From positions 1 to 64,000 of the forward strand of contig NZ_JAIQXE010000004.1 in the NCBI RefSeq assembly GCF_020076305.1: DNA of 64,000 nucleotides, in the 5' to 3' direction. Of this stretch, positions 1 through 8,667 are shown piece after piece. Below the pieces are notes generated by a model that saw nothing but the letters and a program-made list of their open reading frames with translations, was not told where the DNA came from and did not search any database. This stretch comes from Flavihumibacter profundi. GTDB taxonomy: Bacteria; Bacteroidota; Bacteroidia; Chitinophagales; Chitinophagaceae. Every line of letters starts with the position of its first letter. Position 1 is the first letter of the stretch. Made by a program: the position numbers and the translations under genes.

Positions 1-75
1 GCTGTACTGATTGATAATTATTGCATCTTTAGAACATAGATCGGCTGTGTCGGAATAATTATCAATCTGCACAGC
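1..75. repeat. Imperfect inverted repeat, 22-bp arms
   Basis: Arms at 1-22 and 54-75 are inverted copies that match at 20 of 22 positions (my count), both built around TTGATAATTATT; 31 bases lie between them. The outer end coincides with the window edge, so the structure may extend further left. It could be a large stem-loop, the end of a mobile element or a binding-site pair; nothing in the window decides this. Confidence 0.6.
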
Positions 76-342
76 GCATTGAAAAATAGAACTTTGAAAA
101 ATTGACACAGTTTATTTTACACTCCCCGGATACCTGGATGCCGATTTTTTAATCCAATTCAAGACATGAAAACTAATCCAGGTAGCAAAAACCAATCGAA
201 ATTTCCGGACGTGTAACTATGCAGGGAAAGTCGGAAAAGAATACTTTTTAAGAAACCATGATAATCAATCGTTCATTTATGGAATTCACTAAAACTTGGC
301 CACATAGTATTAGCATTTTTACATTTCCAACTACTTTACCCC
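76..342. other. AT-rich intergenic stretch, no gene seen
   Basis: No convincing reading frame, RNA gene or terminator was found here. It lies downstream of the minus-strand gene ending at 343 and therefore holds the 3' end of that transcript. Confidence 0.5.
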
Positions 343-1896
343 TCACCCCCTCTTCTTCTTCCCATTCTCACTTTTCCGCCTGATCACCTCCTGCACCGGC
401 ACGCCCTCTACCTTACTCTCCAGCCAGGAAATCACATCCAGGTAAGCAAAAGTCCGCGTTTCCCGCGGGTCATTCTCATAGGCTTTGATCTTCTCCAGCA
501 AATGCGCAAAGGCCGCCTTCTCTGATCCTGCAGAAAGCGCCAGGGAATTCCGCAAAAACCGGAACATCTCCTCTTCCACCGGGCTCAGGCTGTTCATCTT
601 CGCCATAAAACGGTACACCGATTTGATCAGGTATTCCAGGATCTCGGTATTGCCCAACTCGTAATGTGCTATCAGGTGCAGCAGCCGCGCGTAACACTGC
701 AGGTCGGTGCGCAAATCCACCTTCCAGTTGATGATCTTCTGCAGATAATCGATCGCACGCTCATTGTCGCCGCTGCCGAAATACAAACAGGCGATCTTAT
801 AGTAAAACACCAGCACCCGGTGCCGGTCAAGTTGCAAATGGTATTCTCCCAGCTTCTCTTCCAGGTAGGGGATCAGCTTCAGTCCCTCGGTAAAGGTCCC
901 TTTCAAAAAATGGTGGTTGATCCTTGCCAGTTGCAAGTACACAAAGGCCTGGATCCGGTTGTTATCGTTGGTCTGTACCACCTCGCTCTTCTCCAGCTCC
1001 TCGAACAAATGCAGGGTCTTCGAAAAGCCTTCTTCGTTGCGCAGGTCGAAATGCGCACTCAGGAGGTTGTGGATGCCCTTGATGTACTGCAGGGTCTCTA
1101 CCTTGATCATCTCGGGGTGCTTCTGGAAGATTTCCACCCACTTGCTCGTGTACCGGTAATACATTAAAAAATCCTGGCGGATGAAGGCATACCAGCAATA
1201 ACTCTGGCTTCGGTACAACTGCTCATAAAATCCGCGCCCCTGCTCCGACTTCTCCGGCAGGTGCTTTTCGAAAAAAGCTTCCAGTTCGGCCTCGTCCTTT
1301 TTATTGCGGGCGTGCCCGTGCCTTATATACCAGTCGTACAAGAGCAGGGACAGGTTCGAACTCCGGTTGATCCGATCGATCCGGCTGGCCACTTCCTCGC
1401 TCTCCTTTACCAGGGTTGCCGCCCGGTAATCCGAACTGCGGGTGATATGCAGGGCCTCGATTTTCTTCTCGAAAAAGATGGCCTGCATCAAAAAACTGAC
1501 CTGGTTGTGCTGGCGCGCCAGGTCCTTCAGCTTGTCCAGCAGCTTCAGCGCCTGCAGGTATAGTCCCTTGTTATAGAGTATCCGGGCAAAGCCCAGCTGC
1601 TCATGTAACTGGATATCAATGTTTTGTTCATCACGGATCAGCAAAAGGCTCGACAAGATCAGCTTGTACAAATGGGCTTTCAGGTTGGATAACTGCTGTT
1701 TTTTGATGCCCGGGGTCTTTTTCAGCAGGTTCGCTTCGTCGTATTCGGTCAGTTTGTCCAGCGCATCAAATAATTCGATCACCTTCAGCTGCTCGGCCGA
1801 GGTATTCCGGGTCACATATAGCTTAAAATTCCTCTTTTCACTCTTTTCGAGGCTTTTTACCAATTGGAACAAAGTATCTACTGATCTGTTGGGCAT
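343..1896 (-). CDS. Uncharacterised helical-repeat protein (517 aa)
   Basis: I do not recognise a named family. The protein is rich in Leu, Glu, Lys and Tyr, with amphipathic helices spaced about 35-40 residues apart (for example around residues 100-130, 230-260 and 340-400), suggesting a TPR-like alpha-solenoid. There is no signal peptide, membrane segment or enzymatic motif, so it is probably cytosolic. The C-terminus is basic (ends in KSENGKKKRG). The start at 1896 begins with MPNRSVDTLFQLV; no better internal start is seen. It is divergent from leuA with ~200 bp between the starts. The coding status is firm because the frame is long and GC-rich; the function is unknown. Confidence 0.8.
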   Translation of the reverse strand: MPNRSVDTLFQLVKSLEKSEKRNFKLYVTRNTSAEQLKVIELFDALDKLTEYDEANLLKKTPGIKKQQLSNLKAHLYKLILSSLLLIRDEQNIDIQLHEQLGFARILYNKGLYLQALKLLDKLKDLARQHNQVSFLMQAIFFEKKIEALHITRSSDYRAATLVKESEEVASRIDRINRSSNLSLLLYDWYIRHGHARNKKDEAELEAFFEKHLPEKSEQGRGFYEQLYRSQSYCWYAFIRQDFLMYYRYTSKWVEIFQKHPEMIKVETLQYIKGIHNLLSAHFDLRNEEGFSKTLHLFEELEKSEVVQTNDNNRIQAFVYLQLARINHHFLKGTFTEGLKLIPYLEEKLGEYHLQLDRHRVLVFYYKIACLYFGSGDNERAIDYLQKIINWKVDLRTDLQCYARLLHLIAHYELGNTEILEYLIKSVYRFMAKMNSLSPVEEEMFRFLRNSLALSAGSEKAAFAHLLEKIKAYENDPRETRTFAYLDVISWLESKVEGVPVQEVIRRKSENGKKKRG

Positions 1897-2009
1897 CGTA
1901 ATTCTTTTGTGCTAAAATCCTTGCCTGCACTGCGTTTCCGGGTTAAAAAACCCTGTTACCCAGTGTAATATACAGGGCATTTTAATTTCCAATCCCCCTA
2001 TTCCCGGGG

Positions 2010-2017
2010 TATTTTCG
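2010..2017 (+). promoter_or_regulatory. Possible -7 promoter box for leuA
   Basis: TATTTTCG matches the Bacteroidota -7 consensus TAnnTTTG at all but one fixed position. No convincing TTG box lies 19-21 bases upstream, so this is weak. If used, the leuA leader would be about 75-80 nt, and the upstream ATG at 2021 could not be the start. Confidence 0.25.
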
Positions 2018-2101
2018 GTTTTGCAGGTCACTGACTATCAAATTTATAGCAAGCAATTGGAAAGTCAGCGGCCTGCTTTTGTATACAAATTCACACACCA
2101 T

Positions 2102-3268
2102 ATGGATCAAAAAATCTTCATTTTCGACACCACCCTTCGCGACGGCGAACAGGTGCCCGGATGTAAGCTGAACAAAAAGGAAAAGATCGAACTGGCCCTC
2201 GAACTTGAGGCCCTTGGCGTTGATATCCTCGAAGCCGGCTTCCCTATCTCCTCACCCGGCGACTTCGATGCCGTACACGAGATCGCTACCCTGCTGAAAA
2301 AGACCGTGGTATGCGGACTTAGTCGCGCCGTGCAAAAAGATATCGAAGTAGCTGCTGCGGCCCTGAAACCCGCCGCCCGCAAAAGGATCCATACTGGTAT
2401 CGGCACTTCCGATTTCCATATCAAAGCCAAGTTTAACTCCACCCGCGAAGAGATCCTGCAGCGTGCCATACAGGCCGTTAAATGGGCGCGCAACTTCACC
2501 GACGACGTGGAATTCTACGCCGAAGACGCCGGCCGTACAGATAACGAATACCTGGCACGGGTTGTTGAGGCAGTCATCGCAGCCGGTGCAACCACGGTGA
2601 ACATCCCCGATACCACCGGTTATTGCCTGCCATACCAATACGGCGAAAAGATCGCCTACCTTATTAATAATGTCCCGAATGTAGATAAGGCCGTGCTGAG
2701 CTGCCATTGCCATAACGACCTTGGCCTCGCTACTGCCAATTCCATCGCAGGCATCATCGCCGGTGCCCGCCAGATCGAGTGCACCATCAACGGCCTGGGC
2801 GAACGCGCCGGTAACACTTCCCTCGAGGAAGTGGTGATGATTATCAAACAACACGGCCACCTGGGCTTCTTCACCGGCATCAATGCCAAAGAACTGAACC
2901 CCATGAGCCGCAAGGTTTCCGATACCATGCGCATGCCCGTGCAGCCGAATAAAGCGATCGTGGGCGCCAACGCTTTCTCGCACTCCTCCGGTATCCACCA
3001 GGACGGGTTCCTGAAAGACACGACCACATACGAGATCATCGCCCCCGAAGAAGTGGGTGCTGATAGTTCAAAAATCGTGCTGACTGCCCGCAGCGGCCGG
3101 AGCGCACTGGCTTATCGTTTCAAGAACCTGGGCCACGATTTCAACCGCAACGATATCGATTTCCTTTATGAAGAATTCCTGAAAGTGGCCGATACGCAGA
3201 AAGAAGTGTACGACGAAGACCTGGAAAAAATGGTGAAAGCCTACCAGGGAAAAGCGATCGCCGTTTAA
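2102..3268 (+). CDS. leuA: 2-isopropylmalate synthase, short form
   Basis: Condenses acetyl-CoA with 3-methyl-2-oxobutanoate, the first committed step to leucine. The HMG-CoA-lyase-like TIM barrel is complete: [10 protein letters not shown] at residues 8-17, metal-binding HCHNDLG at about 202-208, and [10 protein letters not shown] just after 230. The protein stops at 388 residues, so the C-terminal regulatory domain that carries leucine feedback in ~520-residue enzymes is missing. I chose the start at 2102 ([11 protein letters not shown]) because the 27 residues upstream, from 2021, show no family similarity. Citramalate or homocitrate synthase are related alternatives, but the neighbouring leuB supports LeuA. 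First gene of the branched-chain block; the ABC gene follows 14 bp later. Confidence 0.92.
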   Translation: MDQKIFIFDTTLRDGEQVPGCKLNKKEKIELALELEALGVDILEAGFPISSPGDFDAVHEIATLLKKTVVCGLSRAVQKDIEVAAAALKPAARKRIHTGIGTSDFHIKAKFNSTREEILQRAIQAVKWARNFTDDVEFYAEDAGRTDNEYLARVVEAVIAAGATTVNIPDTTGYCLPYQYGEKIAYLINNVPNVDKAVLSCHCHNDLGLATANSIAGIIAGARQIECTINGLGERAGNTSLEEVVMIIKQHGHLGFFTGINAKELNPMSRKVSDTMRMPVQPNKAIVGANAFSHSSGIHQDGFLKDTTTYEIIAPEEVGADSSKIVLTARSGRSALAYRFKNLGHDFNRNDIDFLYEEFLKVADTQKEVYDEDLEKMVKAYQGKAIAV

Positions 3269-3282
3269 CCAATAATGAAAGC

Positions 3283-4665
3283 ATGACCCCAATCGCTTCC
3301 ATAGCCCAACAAATCACCCTGCAGCCTGGTAACCACCTGTTGGTTACCGGTCCGTCTGGCAGCGGCAAGACCCTGTTGGCTAAAGCGATCGCCGGTTTGC
3401 CCGGTACCGGTAAAAAGATAGTGCTGGTAGAACAGCATTATAATTTTACCAACCGCGCGCATGTTAACCAGTTTTACTACCAGCAGCGTTTCAACAGCAT
3501 CGATGCCGATGATTCCGCAACCGTGCAGGAAGAGCTCGATGCGCTGGATGCCGATGCTGCGGAAACCGCTACCCTGCTCGATATCTTCGGTATGTCTGCC
3601 CGCCGTTCTGCAGCCCTGCTGCACCTTAGCAGCGGCGAGCACAAGCGCTTCCAGCTGATCAAAGCATTCGGGCAGAACCCGCAGGTACTCATTCTCGATG
3701 AACCATTCACAGGCATGGATACCCGCAGCCGCGGATTACTGAAAGACTTCATGGCCCAAAAGGCCGCAGCCGGTTGCCAGTTCATCATCATCTGCCCAAT
3801 GGCAGAATGTCCTTCTTTCATAAACCAGATGCTGTCCCTCAATAAAGGCAGCATTTCGTTTTTTGGCGATATTGAAGCAGGTAAACTCATCAACGTTGAT
3901 GAAAATCCGAACGGCAGTTTCACCGCACCGGCGCACCTGCAGCCGCTTACAGCGGTTGCTGACACTATTGTCCAGCTGAACGATGCGCATATCCGGTATG
4001 GTGAGAAAGTATTACTGGAATCCATAAACTGGACGGTGAAAAATGGTGAACGCTGGTGGCTGAAAGGCGTGAACGGATCAGGTAAATCCACTTTGATCAG
4101 CCTGCTCACCGGTGATAACCCCAAAGCCTATGCGAACAACCTGGTATTGTTTGGCAGCAAAAGGGGCAGCGGTGAAAGCATCTGGGATATTAAAAAACAG
4201 ATTGGTTTTGTATCGCCCGAACTGCAATGGTATTTCGACCGCAACCAGACGGTGTTCAGCGCTGTTGCTTCCGGTTTATTTGATACGATCGGCTTGTTCC
4301 GCCAGGTCAATGAAACGCAGCAGGAGCTGGTGATGGGCTGGCTGGAAGCCTTCGGGCTGACTGCAATAAAAGGCCGCCTGCTCAGCATGTTGTCTGCCAG
4401 TGAACAAAGGCTCACACTTTTAGCCCGCGCCATGGTGAAGAACCCGCCCCTGCTGATCCTCGACGAACCCTGCCAGGGCCTCGACGACCACCAGCGCGAA
4501 GCTTTCGTTAAAATTGTGGACAGGCTCTGCGAAGACCCGAACCGCACCTTAATTTACGTAACCCACTACGAACAGGAATTACCCTACTGCATCAATAAGA
4601 AAATCGAACTGCAAAATGGCCAGGCCATTTGCTGCGCTTACCAATCTCAATTAATACCTGCTTAA
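3283..4665 (+). CDS. Tandem ABC ATPase, ModF/PhrA-like
   Basis: A soluble protein with two ABC nucleotide-binding domains and no membrane segment. Domain 1: Walker A GPSGSGKT (residues 23-30), signature LSSGEHKRF, Walker B VLILDEPFTGMD. Domain 2: Walker A GVNGSGKS (about 262-269), degenerate signature LSASEQRLTL, Walker B LLILDEPCQGLD. Length (460 aa) and architecture resemble E. coli ModF (PhrA), a double ATPase of uncertain function linked to molybdate loci. No permease or molybdate gene is nearby. It sits 14 bp after leuA and 10 bp before leuB, so it is presumably co-transcribed with them. A transport role is not shown by the sequence. Confidence 0.85.
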   Translation: MTPIASIAQQITLQPGNHLLVTGPSGSGKTLLAKAIAGLPGTGKKIVLVEQHYNFTNRAHVNQFYYQQRFNSIDADDSATVQEELDALDADAAETATLLDIFGMSARRSAALLHLSSGEHKRFQLIKAFGQNPQVLILDEPFTGMDTRSRGLLKDFMAQKAAAGCQFIIICPMAECPSFINQMLSLNKGSISFFGDIEAGKLINVDENPNGSFTAPAHLQPLTAVADTIVQLNDAHIRYGEKVLLESINWTVKNGERWWLKGVNGSGKSTLISLLTGDNPKAYANNLVLFGSKRGSGESIWDIKKQIGFVSPELQWYFDRNQTVFSAVASGLFDTIGLFRQVNETQQELVMGWLEAFGLTAIKGRLLSMLSASEQRLTLLARAMVKNPPLLILDEPCQGLDDHQREAFVKIVDRLCEDPNRTLIYVTHYEQELPYCINKKIELQNGQAICCAYQSQLIPA

Positions 4666-4675
4666 TACCACAACC

Positions 4676-5791
4676 ATGGAAAAAAAGATAGCTGTCATAT
4701 TAGGAGATGGAATTGGGCCGGAGGTTACGCACCAGGCCATCCGTGTACTGGAATCTGTAGCCATTCACTACAGGCACAAATTTTATTTTGAATATGGACT
4801 GATGGGCGCTGATGCCATCGACAAAACTGGCTTCCCCCTGCCCGATGCAACCATCGAGCTTTGCCTGAACAGCGATGCGATCTTATTGGGCACCATCGGC
4901 CACCCCAAATACGATACTGACCCAAGCCTTACGGTAAGACCCGAACAGGGTTTGCTGAAGCTGCGCAAGTCATTGCAACTTTTCGCCAATATCCGACCGG
5001 TCAGCACATCTGCTGCCTTACATCATTTATCCCCATTGAAAACAAAAGTCCTCGAAGGCGTAGACCTGCTCATCTACCGCGAACTGACAGGCGGGATTTA
5101 TTTTGGTAATAAATTCCTTTCAGATGATGGCAACCAGGCCTCTGATGATTGCATTTACTCAGCCGCGGAAATTGAAAGAATTGCGCACCTCGCTTTCAAA
5201 TCCGCGCAGCAAAGAAAGAAAAAACTCACATTGGTAGACAAAGCTAACGTGCTCGAAACCTCGCGCCTCTGGCGCAGGGTGGTGCAGGGCATGGCCTCCC
5301 AATACCCTGATGTGAAAGTTGATTTCTTATTTGCAGACAGCGCCGCCATGCAGCTCATTATTTACCCTAAACATTTTGACGTGATCCTCACGGATAACTT
5401 GTTTGGCGACATCCTGAGCGACGAAGCCAGCGTCATTACCGGTTCTTTGGGGCTACTGCCATCGGCCTCGATCGGTAATGGCGGTGCTTTGTTTAAGCCC
5501 ATCCATGGCTCTTTCCCGCAGGCGGCAGGAAAAGATATTGCAAATCCAGTGGGCTCCATATTATCTGCTGCCATGATGCTCGACCATTTCGGCTTAACTA
5601 CCGAAGCGGCCAAAGTACGCGCATCAGTGCAGTGGACCCTTGAGAATGGATTTGTGACGAAAGATATTGACCCGGTGAATTTTTATTTCACCTCAACCAT
5701 CGGTGAACTGATCAGCGACCTCGTGCAGGACAAGATCCCCACCGAATTGCATCCTGAGAATATCCAGCTCAGAAAATCGACGATTATTTAA
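4676..5791 (+). CDS. leuB: 3-isopropylmalate dehydrogenase
   Basis: Oxidises and decarboxylates 3-isopropylmalate to 2-oxoisocaproate with NAD. Family hallmarks: N-terminal LGDGIGPEV, VRPEQGLLKLRKSLQLFANIRPV, YRELTGGIYFG, VDKANVLETSRLWR, and DNLFGDILSDEASVITGSLG. The cofactor-loop segment reads KPIHGSFPQAAGKDIANP where many LeuBs have EPIHGSAPDIAGKxxANP; both families keep the HGS core, so activity is expected. Length 371 aa is slightly long for the family. It follows the ABC ATPase by 10 bp and closes the leu part of the locus. leuC and leuD, needed between LeuA and LeuB in the pathway, are not in the window. Confidence 0.93.
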   Translation: MEKKIAVILGDGIGPEVTHQAIRVLESVAIHYRHKFYFEYGLMGADAIDKTGFPLPDATIELCLNSDAILLGTIGHPKYDTDPSLTVRPEQGLLKLRKSLQLFANIRPVSTSAALHHLSPLKTKVLEGVDLLIYRELTGGIYFGNKFLSDDGNQASDDCIYSAAEIERIAHLAFKSAQQRKKKLTLVDKANVLETSRLWRRVVQGMASQYPDVKVDFLFADSAAMQLIIYPKHFDVILTDNLFGDILSDEASVITGSLGLLPSASIGNGGALFKPIHGSFPQAAGKDIANPVGSILSAAMMLDHFGLTTEAAKVRASVQWTLENGFVTKDIDPVNFYFTSTIGELISDLVQDKIPTELHPENIQLRKSTII

Positions 5792-5830
5792 AAAATAATC
5801 GGAGTTCTTTTTTTATTGGAATGGCGGCGT

Positions 5831-5838
5831 TATCTTCG
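5831..5838 (+). promoter_or_regulatory. Possible -7 promoter box for the ilv leader
   Basis: TATCTTCG resembles TAnnTTTG with one mismatch and lies about 18 bases before the GTG of the putative leader peptide. No clear upstream TTG box at the expected distance, so the site is tentative. Transcription might also simply continue from leuB. Confidence 0.25.
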
Positions 5839-5855
5839 GAGTACAAACGGCCCCC

Positions 5856-5957
5856 GTGTCAGGAAAAAACCTACATACCATTATTACTTTGATCACAGTC
5901 ATTATTGTGGTGGTGCTAGTCATTCCTGTCATTCACGGAGGTGCTTATTGTATGTAA
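5856..5957 (+). CDS. Putative ilv leader peptide (33 codons)
   Basis: A short frame starting at GTG and ending TAA. Residues 9-26 read IITLITVIIVVVLVIPVI, so 14 of these 18 codons are Ile, Val or Leu; the tail is HGGAYCM. The pattern is very like the E. coli IlvL leader, which carries a similar Ile/Val/Leu run. It lies 64 bp after leuB and is followed, 21 bases after its stop, by a strong terminator and then ilvE. I infer a transcription attenuator in which ribosome stalling on Ile/Val/Leu codons allows readthrough. The GTG start is the weakest point; no in-frame ATG exists upstream. The alternative is a small single-span membrane peptide. Confidence 0.6.
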   Translation: MSGKNLHTIITLITVIIVVVLVIPVIHGGAYCM

Positions 5958-6014
5958 AAATCTAAACAACGAATACAAACGGTCCGCCTCCAAAAAAGGC
6001 GGACCGTTTTTTTT
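5937..6014 (+). promoter_or_regulatory. ilv attenuator: terminator plus candidate antiterminator
   Basis: A perfect 11-bp stem (5979-5989 with 5997-6007, loop CCAAAAA) is followed by eight T (6007-6014): an intrinsic terminator between the leader peptide and ilvE. The segment GGAGGTG at 5937-5943, inside the last leader codons, can pair with CGCCTCC at 5985-5991 (7 bp, one G-U), which would break the terminator stem. A ribosome stalled on the Ile/Val/Leu run upstream would leave GGAGGTG free. The pairing was done by eye, without energy calculation. Confidence 0.7.
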
Positions 6015-6048
6015 ATGTCAAAATCAAACACCGCAAAAAACAACGACT

Positions 6049-6951
6049 ATGGCACATTATTATGATAAAGACACGATCCTCTACCTCGACGGGGCTTTGG
6101 TAAAAGCCAGCGAGGCGAAGATCGACCTGTACAGCCAGACCATGCATTATGGTTATGGTGTGTTCGAAGGCATCCGTTCCTACCGTACGCAAAACGGCGA
6201 AACGAGAATCTTCAAGCCGGTGGAACACTATGTACGGCTGGAGCGTTCGGCTAAACTGCTGAACCTGCCTTACACCTATAGTGTGGAAGAACTTATAGAA
6301 GCCACTTACCAGGTGCTCGATAAAAATAATTTGCAGGATGCCTATATCCGTCCGCTTGTTTACGCGCCGGCGAACATGAGCTTCGTACCCAATACAGAAT
6401 CGCATATTACCATCCAGGTATGGAAAATGGAACCCTTCCTGGGTGAAAAGCTGTTGCGCGTAATGAGCTCATCTTACCAAAGGCCCAACCCCAAAGGCTT
6501 CCATATTGAAGCAAAGGCCTGCGGGCATTATGTGAATTCCATCCTCGCCAGCCAGGAAGCCAAGGCTAACGGATATGATGAAGCGCTGTTAACCGATATG
6601 AACGGGAATATCGCAGAAGGTCCGGGTGCCAATGTATTCTACGAGAAAAACGGCCAGCTGTTTACGCCTTCATTAGGAAATATTTTGCCGGGCATCACCC
6701 GTGCTACGGTATTTGAATTAGCAGCCGGACTGGGCATCCAGGTAACAGAAAAAAGGATCACCACTGAAGAACTCAAAACCGCCGATGCGGTCTTCTTCTG
6801 TGGCACGGCCGCCGAAGTGATTGGCTGGGATAGCCTTGATGGCAGTGGCTTCGCAAAGAACTGGAACGACTCATTAGGAAGGAAAATCCAGAAAGCCTAT
6901 ATGGCTTTGGTAACAGAAACATCAATAAAAGAAACAATCAACTTAGTATAA
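6049..6951 (+). CDS. ilvE: Branched-chain amino acid aminotransferase
   Basis: Fold-type IV PLP enzyme for the last transamination to Ile, Val and Leu, using glutamate. Visible features: SQTMHYGYGVFEGIRSY (about residues 29-45), the PLP-lysine segment EAKACGHYVNS with Lys156, DEALLTDMNGNIAEGPGANVF, and the glycine-rich end of the phosphate-binding region FCGTAAEV. 300 residues, as usual for the family. I place the start at 6049 (MAHYYDKDTILYLDG); the longer frame from 5941 would run through the leader-peptide end and the terminator hairpin, which cannot be coding. First structural gene behind the attenuator; ilvD follows after 3 bp. Confidence 0.95.
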   Translation: MAHYYDKDTILYLDGALVKASEAKIDLYSQTMHYGYGVFEGIRSYRTQNGETRIFKPVEHYVRLERSAKLLNLPYTYSVEELIEATYQVLDKNNLQDAYIRPLVYAPANMSFVPNTESHITIQVWKMEPFLGEKLLRVMSSSYQRPNPKGFHIEAKACGHYVNSILASQEAKANGYDEALLTDMNGNIAEGPGANVFYEKNGQLFTPSLGNILPGITRATVFELAAGLGIQVTEKRITTEELKTADAVFFCGTAAEVIGWDSLDGSGFAKNWNDSLGRKIQKAYMALVTETSIKETINLV

Positions 6952-6954
6952 GCT

Positions 6955-8640
6955 ATGTCCAACGAACTGAACAAATATTCAAAGACGATTACGCAGGATC
7001 CAACACAACCCGCAGCTCAGGCTATGTTTTACGGTATCGGCCTTACTGACGAAGACCTCAAAAAAGCGCAGGTCGGCGTAGTGAGTATGGGTTATGATGG
7101 CAACACCTGTAACATGCACCTGAACGACCTGGCCAAAACCATCAAGCAAAGCATCTGGCAGGAGAACCTGGTAGGACTCATCTTCAACACCATCGGCGTG
7201 AGTGATGGTATGAGCAATGGTACAGATGGTATGCGTTATTCTTTGGTAAGCCGCGATATCATCGCCGATTCTATTGAAGCTGTTTGCGGGGCGCAGTATT
7301 ATGATGCCGTAATTGCCGTTCCGGGTTGCGACAAAAACATGCCGGGCTCCATCATGGCGATGGGCAGGCTGAACCGTCCTTCTATTATGGTCTATGGCGG
7401 AACCATCGCACCGGGCCATTACAAAGGCCAGGACCTGAATATTGTATCAGCATTCGAAGCACTTGGACAAAAAATTGCCGGGCAGCTCAGCGAAGCCGAT
7501 TTCAAAGGCATCGTGATGCATTCTTGTCCGGGTGCCGGCGCCTGTGGCGGTATGTACACTGCCAACACCATGTCTTCAGCGATTGAAGCATTAGGCATGA
7601 GCCTTCCCTACTCTTCTTCAAACCCAGCCTTAAGTGAAGAAAAACAACAGGAATGCCGTGATGCCGGAAAAGCCATCAAACTGCTGATGGAAAAGAACAT
7701 CCTGCCAAAGGACATCATGACCCGCAAGGCATTTGAAAATGCGCTGGTAACCATCATGGTGCTCGGCGGATCTACCAACGCGGTATTGCATTTGATCGCG
7801 ATGGCGAAATCTGTGGATGTGGTATTAACACAGGATGATGTACAGGCCGTGAGTAACCGCATCCCTGTACTCGCCGATTTCAAACCAAGTGGAAAATACC
7901 TGATGCAGGACCTGCACGAACATGGCGGGGTTCCATCAGTGATGAAATACTTATTGTCGAAAGGATTGCTGCATGGCGATTGCTTAACCGTAACCGGGAA
8001 GACCATTGCAGAAAACCTTGCCAATGTACCCGATCTCGATTTTGAAAAGCAGAAGATCATATATCCTCTTGAACAACCTTTAAAAGCAACCGGTCACCTG
8101 CAGATCCTGTACGGAAACCTTGCAGAAAAAGGCAGCGTAGCGAAGATCAGCGGAAAAGAAGGAGAAAGGTTTGTTGGTCCGGCCCGCGTTTTCGATGGCG
8201 AGCAGGAACTGATACATGGTATAGAATCAGGCCGCGTGCAGAAAGGTGATGTGGTGGTGATCCGCCAGGTTGGACCGAAAGGCGCTCCGGGAATGCCCGA
8301 AATGCTGAAACCAACATCGGCCATCATTGGGGCAGGATTAGGAAAATCCGTAGCACTGATCACAGACGGAAGGTTCAGTGGCGGCACCCATGGCTTCGTC
8401 GTCGGACACATCACTCCAGAAGCGTTTGTAGGTGGGACGATAGCGCTTGTGCATGACGGTGATACCATTGAGCTGGATGCCACAAACAACACCATCAACC
8501 TTAAGGTGAGTGATGAAGAAATCGCCAGACGCAGGGCCAACTGGAAACAGCCTGCGCTTAAAGCAACAAAAGGAATCCTGTATAAATACGCGATGTCGGT
8601 GAAAGACGCGAGCGAAGGCTGCGTAACTGATGAAGCGTAA
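6955..8640 (+). CDS. ilvD: Dihydroxy-acid dehydratase
   Basis: Dehydrates 2,3-dihydroxy-3-methyl(iso)valerate to the 2-oxo acids of valine and isoleucine; uses an Fe-S cluster and Mg. Cysteines sit in the family positions: [21 protein letters not shown], and [20 protein letters not shown]. The C-terminal part has [21 protein letters not shown], typical of IlvD/Edd proteins. 561 residues, full length. It starts 3 bp after ilvE, and ilvB follows 27 bp after its stop. The IlvD rather than Edd assignment is supported by the operon. Confidence 0.95.
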   Translation: MSNELNKYSKTITQDPTQPAAQAMFYGIGLTDEDLKKAQVGVVSMGYDGNTCNMHLNDLAKTIKQSIWQENLVGLIFNTIGVSDGMSNGTDGMRYSLVSRDIIADSIEAVCGAQYYDAVIAVPGCDKNMPGSIMAMGRLNRPSIMVYGGTIAPGHYKGQDLNIVSAFEALGQKIAGQLSEADFKGIVMHSCPGAGACGGMYTANTMSSAIEALGMSLPYSSSNPALSEEKQQECRDAGKAIKLLMEKNILPKDIMTRKAFENALVTIMVLGGSTNAVLHLIAMAKSVDVVLTQDDVQAVSNRIPVLADFKPSGKYLMQDLHEHGGVPSVMKYLLSKGLLHGDCLTVTGKTIAENLANVPDLDFEKQKIIYPLEQPLKATGHLQILYGNLAEKGSVAKISGKEGERFVGPARVFDGEQELIHGIESGRVQKGDVVVIRQVGPKGAPGMPEMLKPTSAIIGAGLGKSVALITDGRFSGGTHGFVVGHITPEAFVGGTIALVHDGDTIELDATNNTINLKVSDEEIARRRANWKQPALKATKGILYKYAMSVKDASEGCVTDEA

Positions 8641-8667
8641 AATTTTTGACCATCTTATTGAATATAT

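Noticed and set aside
1897-2101. T-box or leucine leader peptide before leuA
   Set aside because: No run of Leu codons and no T-box motif; only two small GC stems near 1940-1977.
2252-2998. 248-codon minus-strand frame inside leuA
   Set aside because: Antisense to a firmly identified gene, with no family resemblance; an artefact of GC-rich third positions.
5821-5892. Alternative ilv leader starting at ATG 5821 (ending IPLLL)
   Set aside because: It has an ATG but only a few branched-chain codons at its end and stops before the region able to pair with the terminator; the 5856 frame fits attenuation far better.
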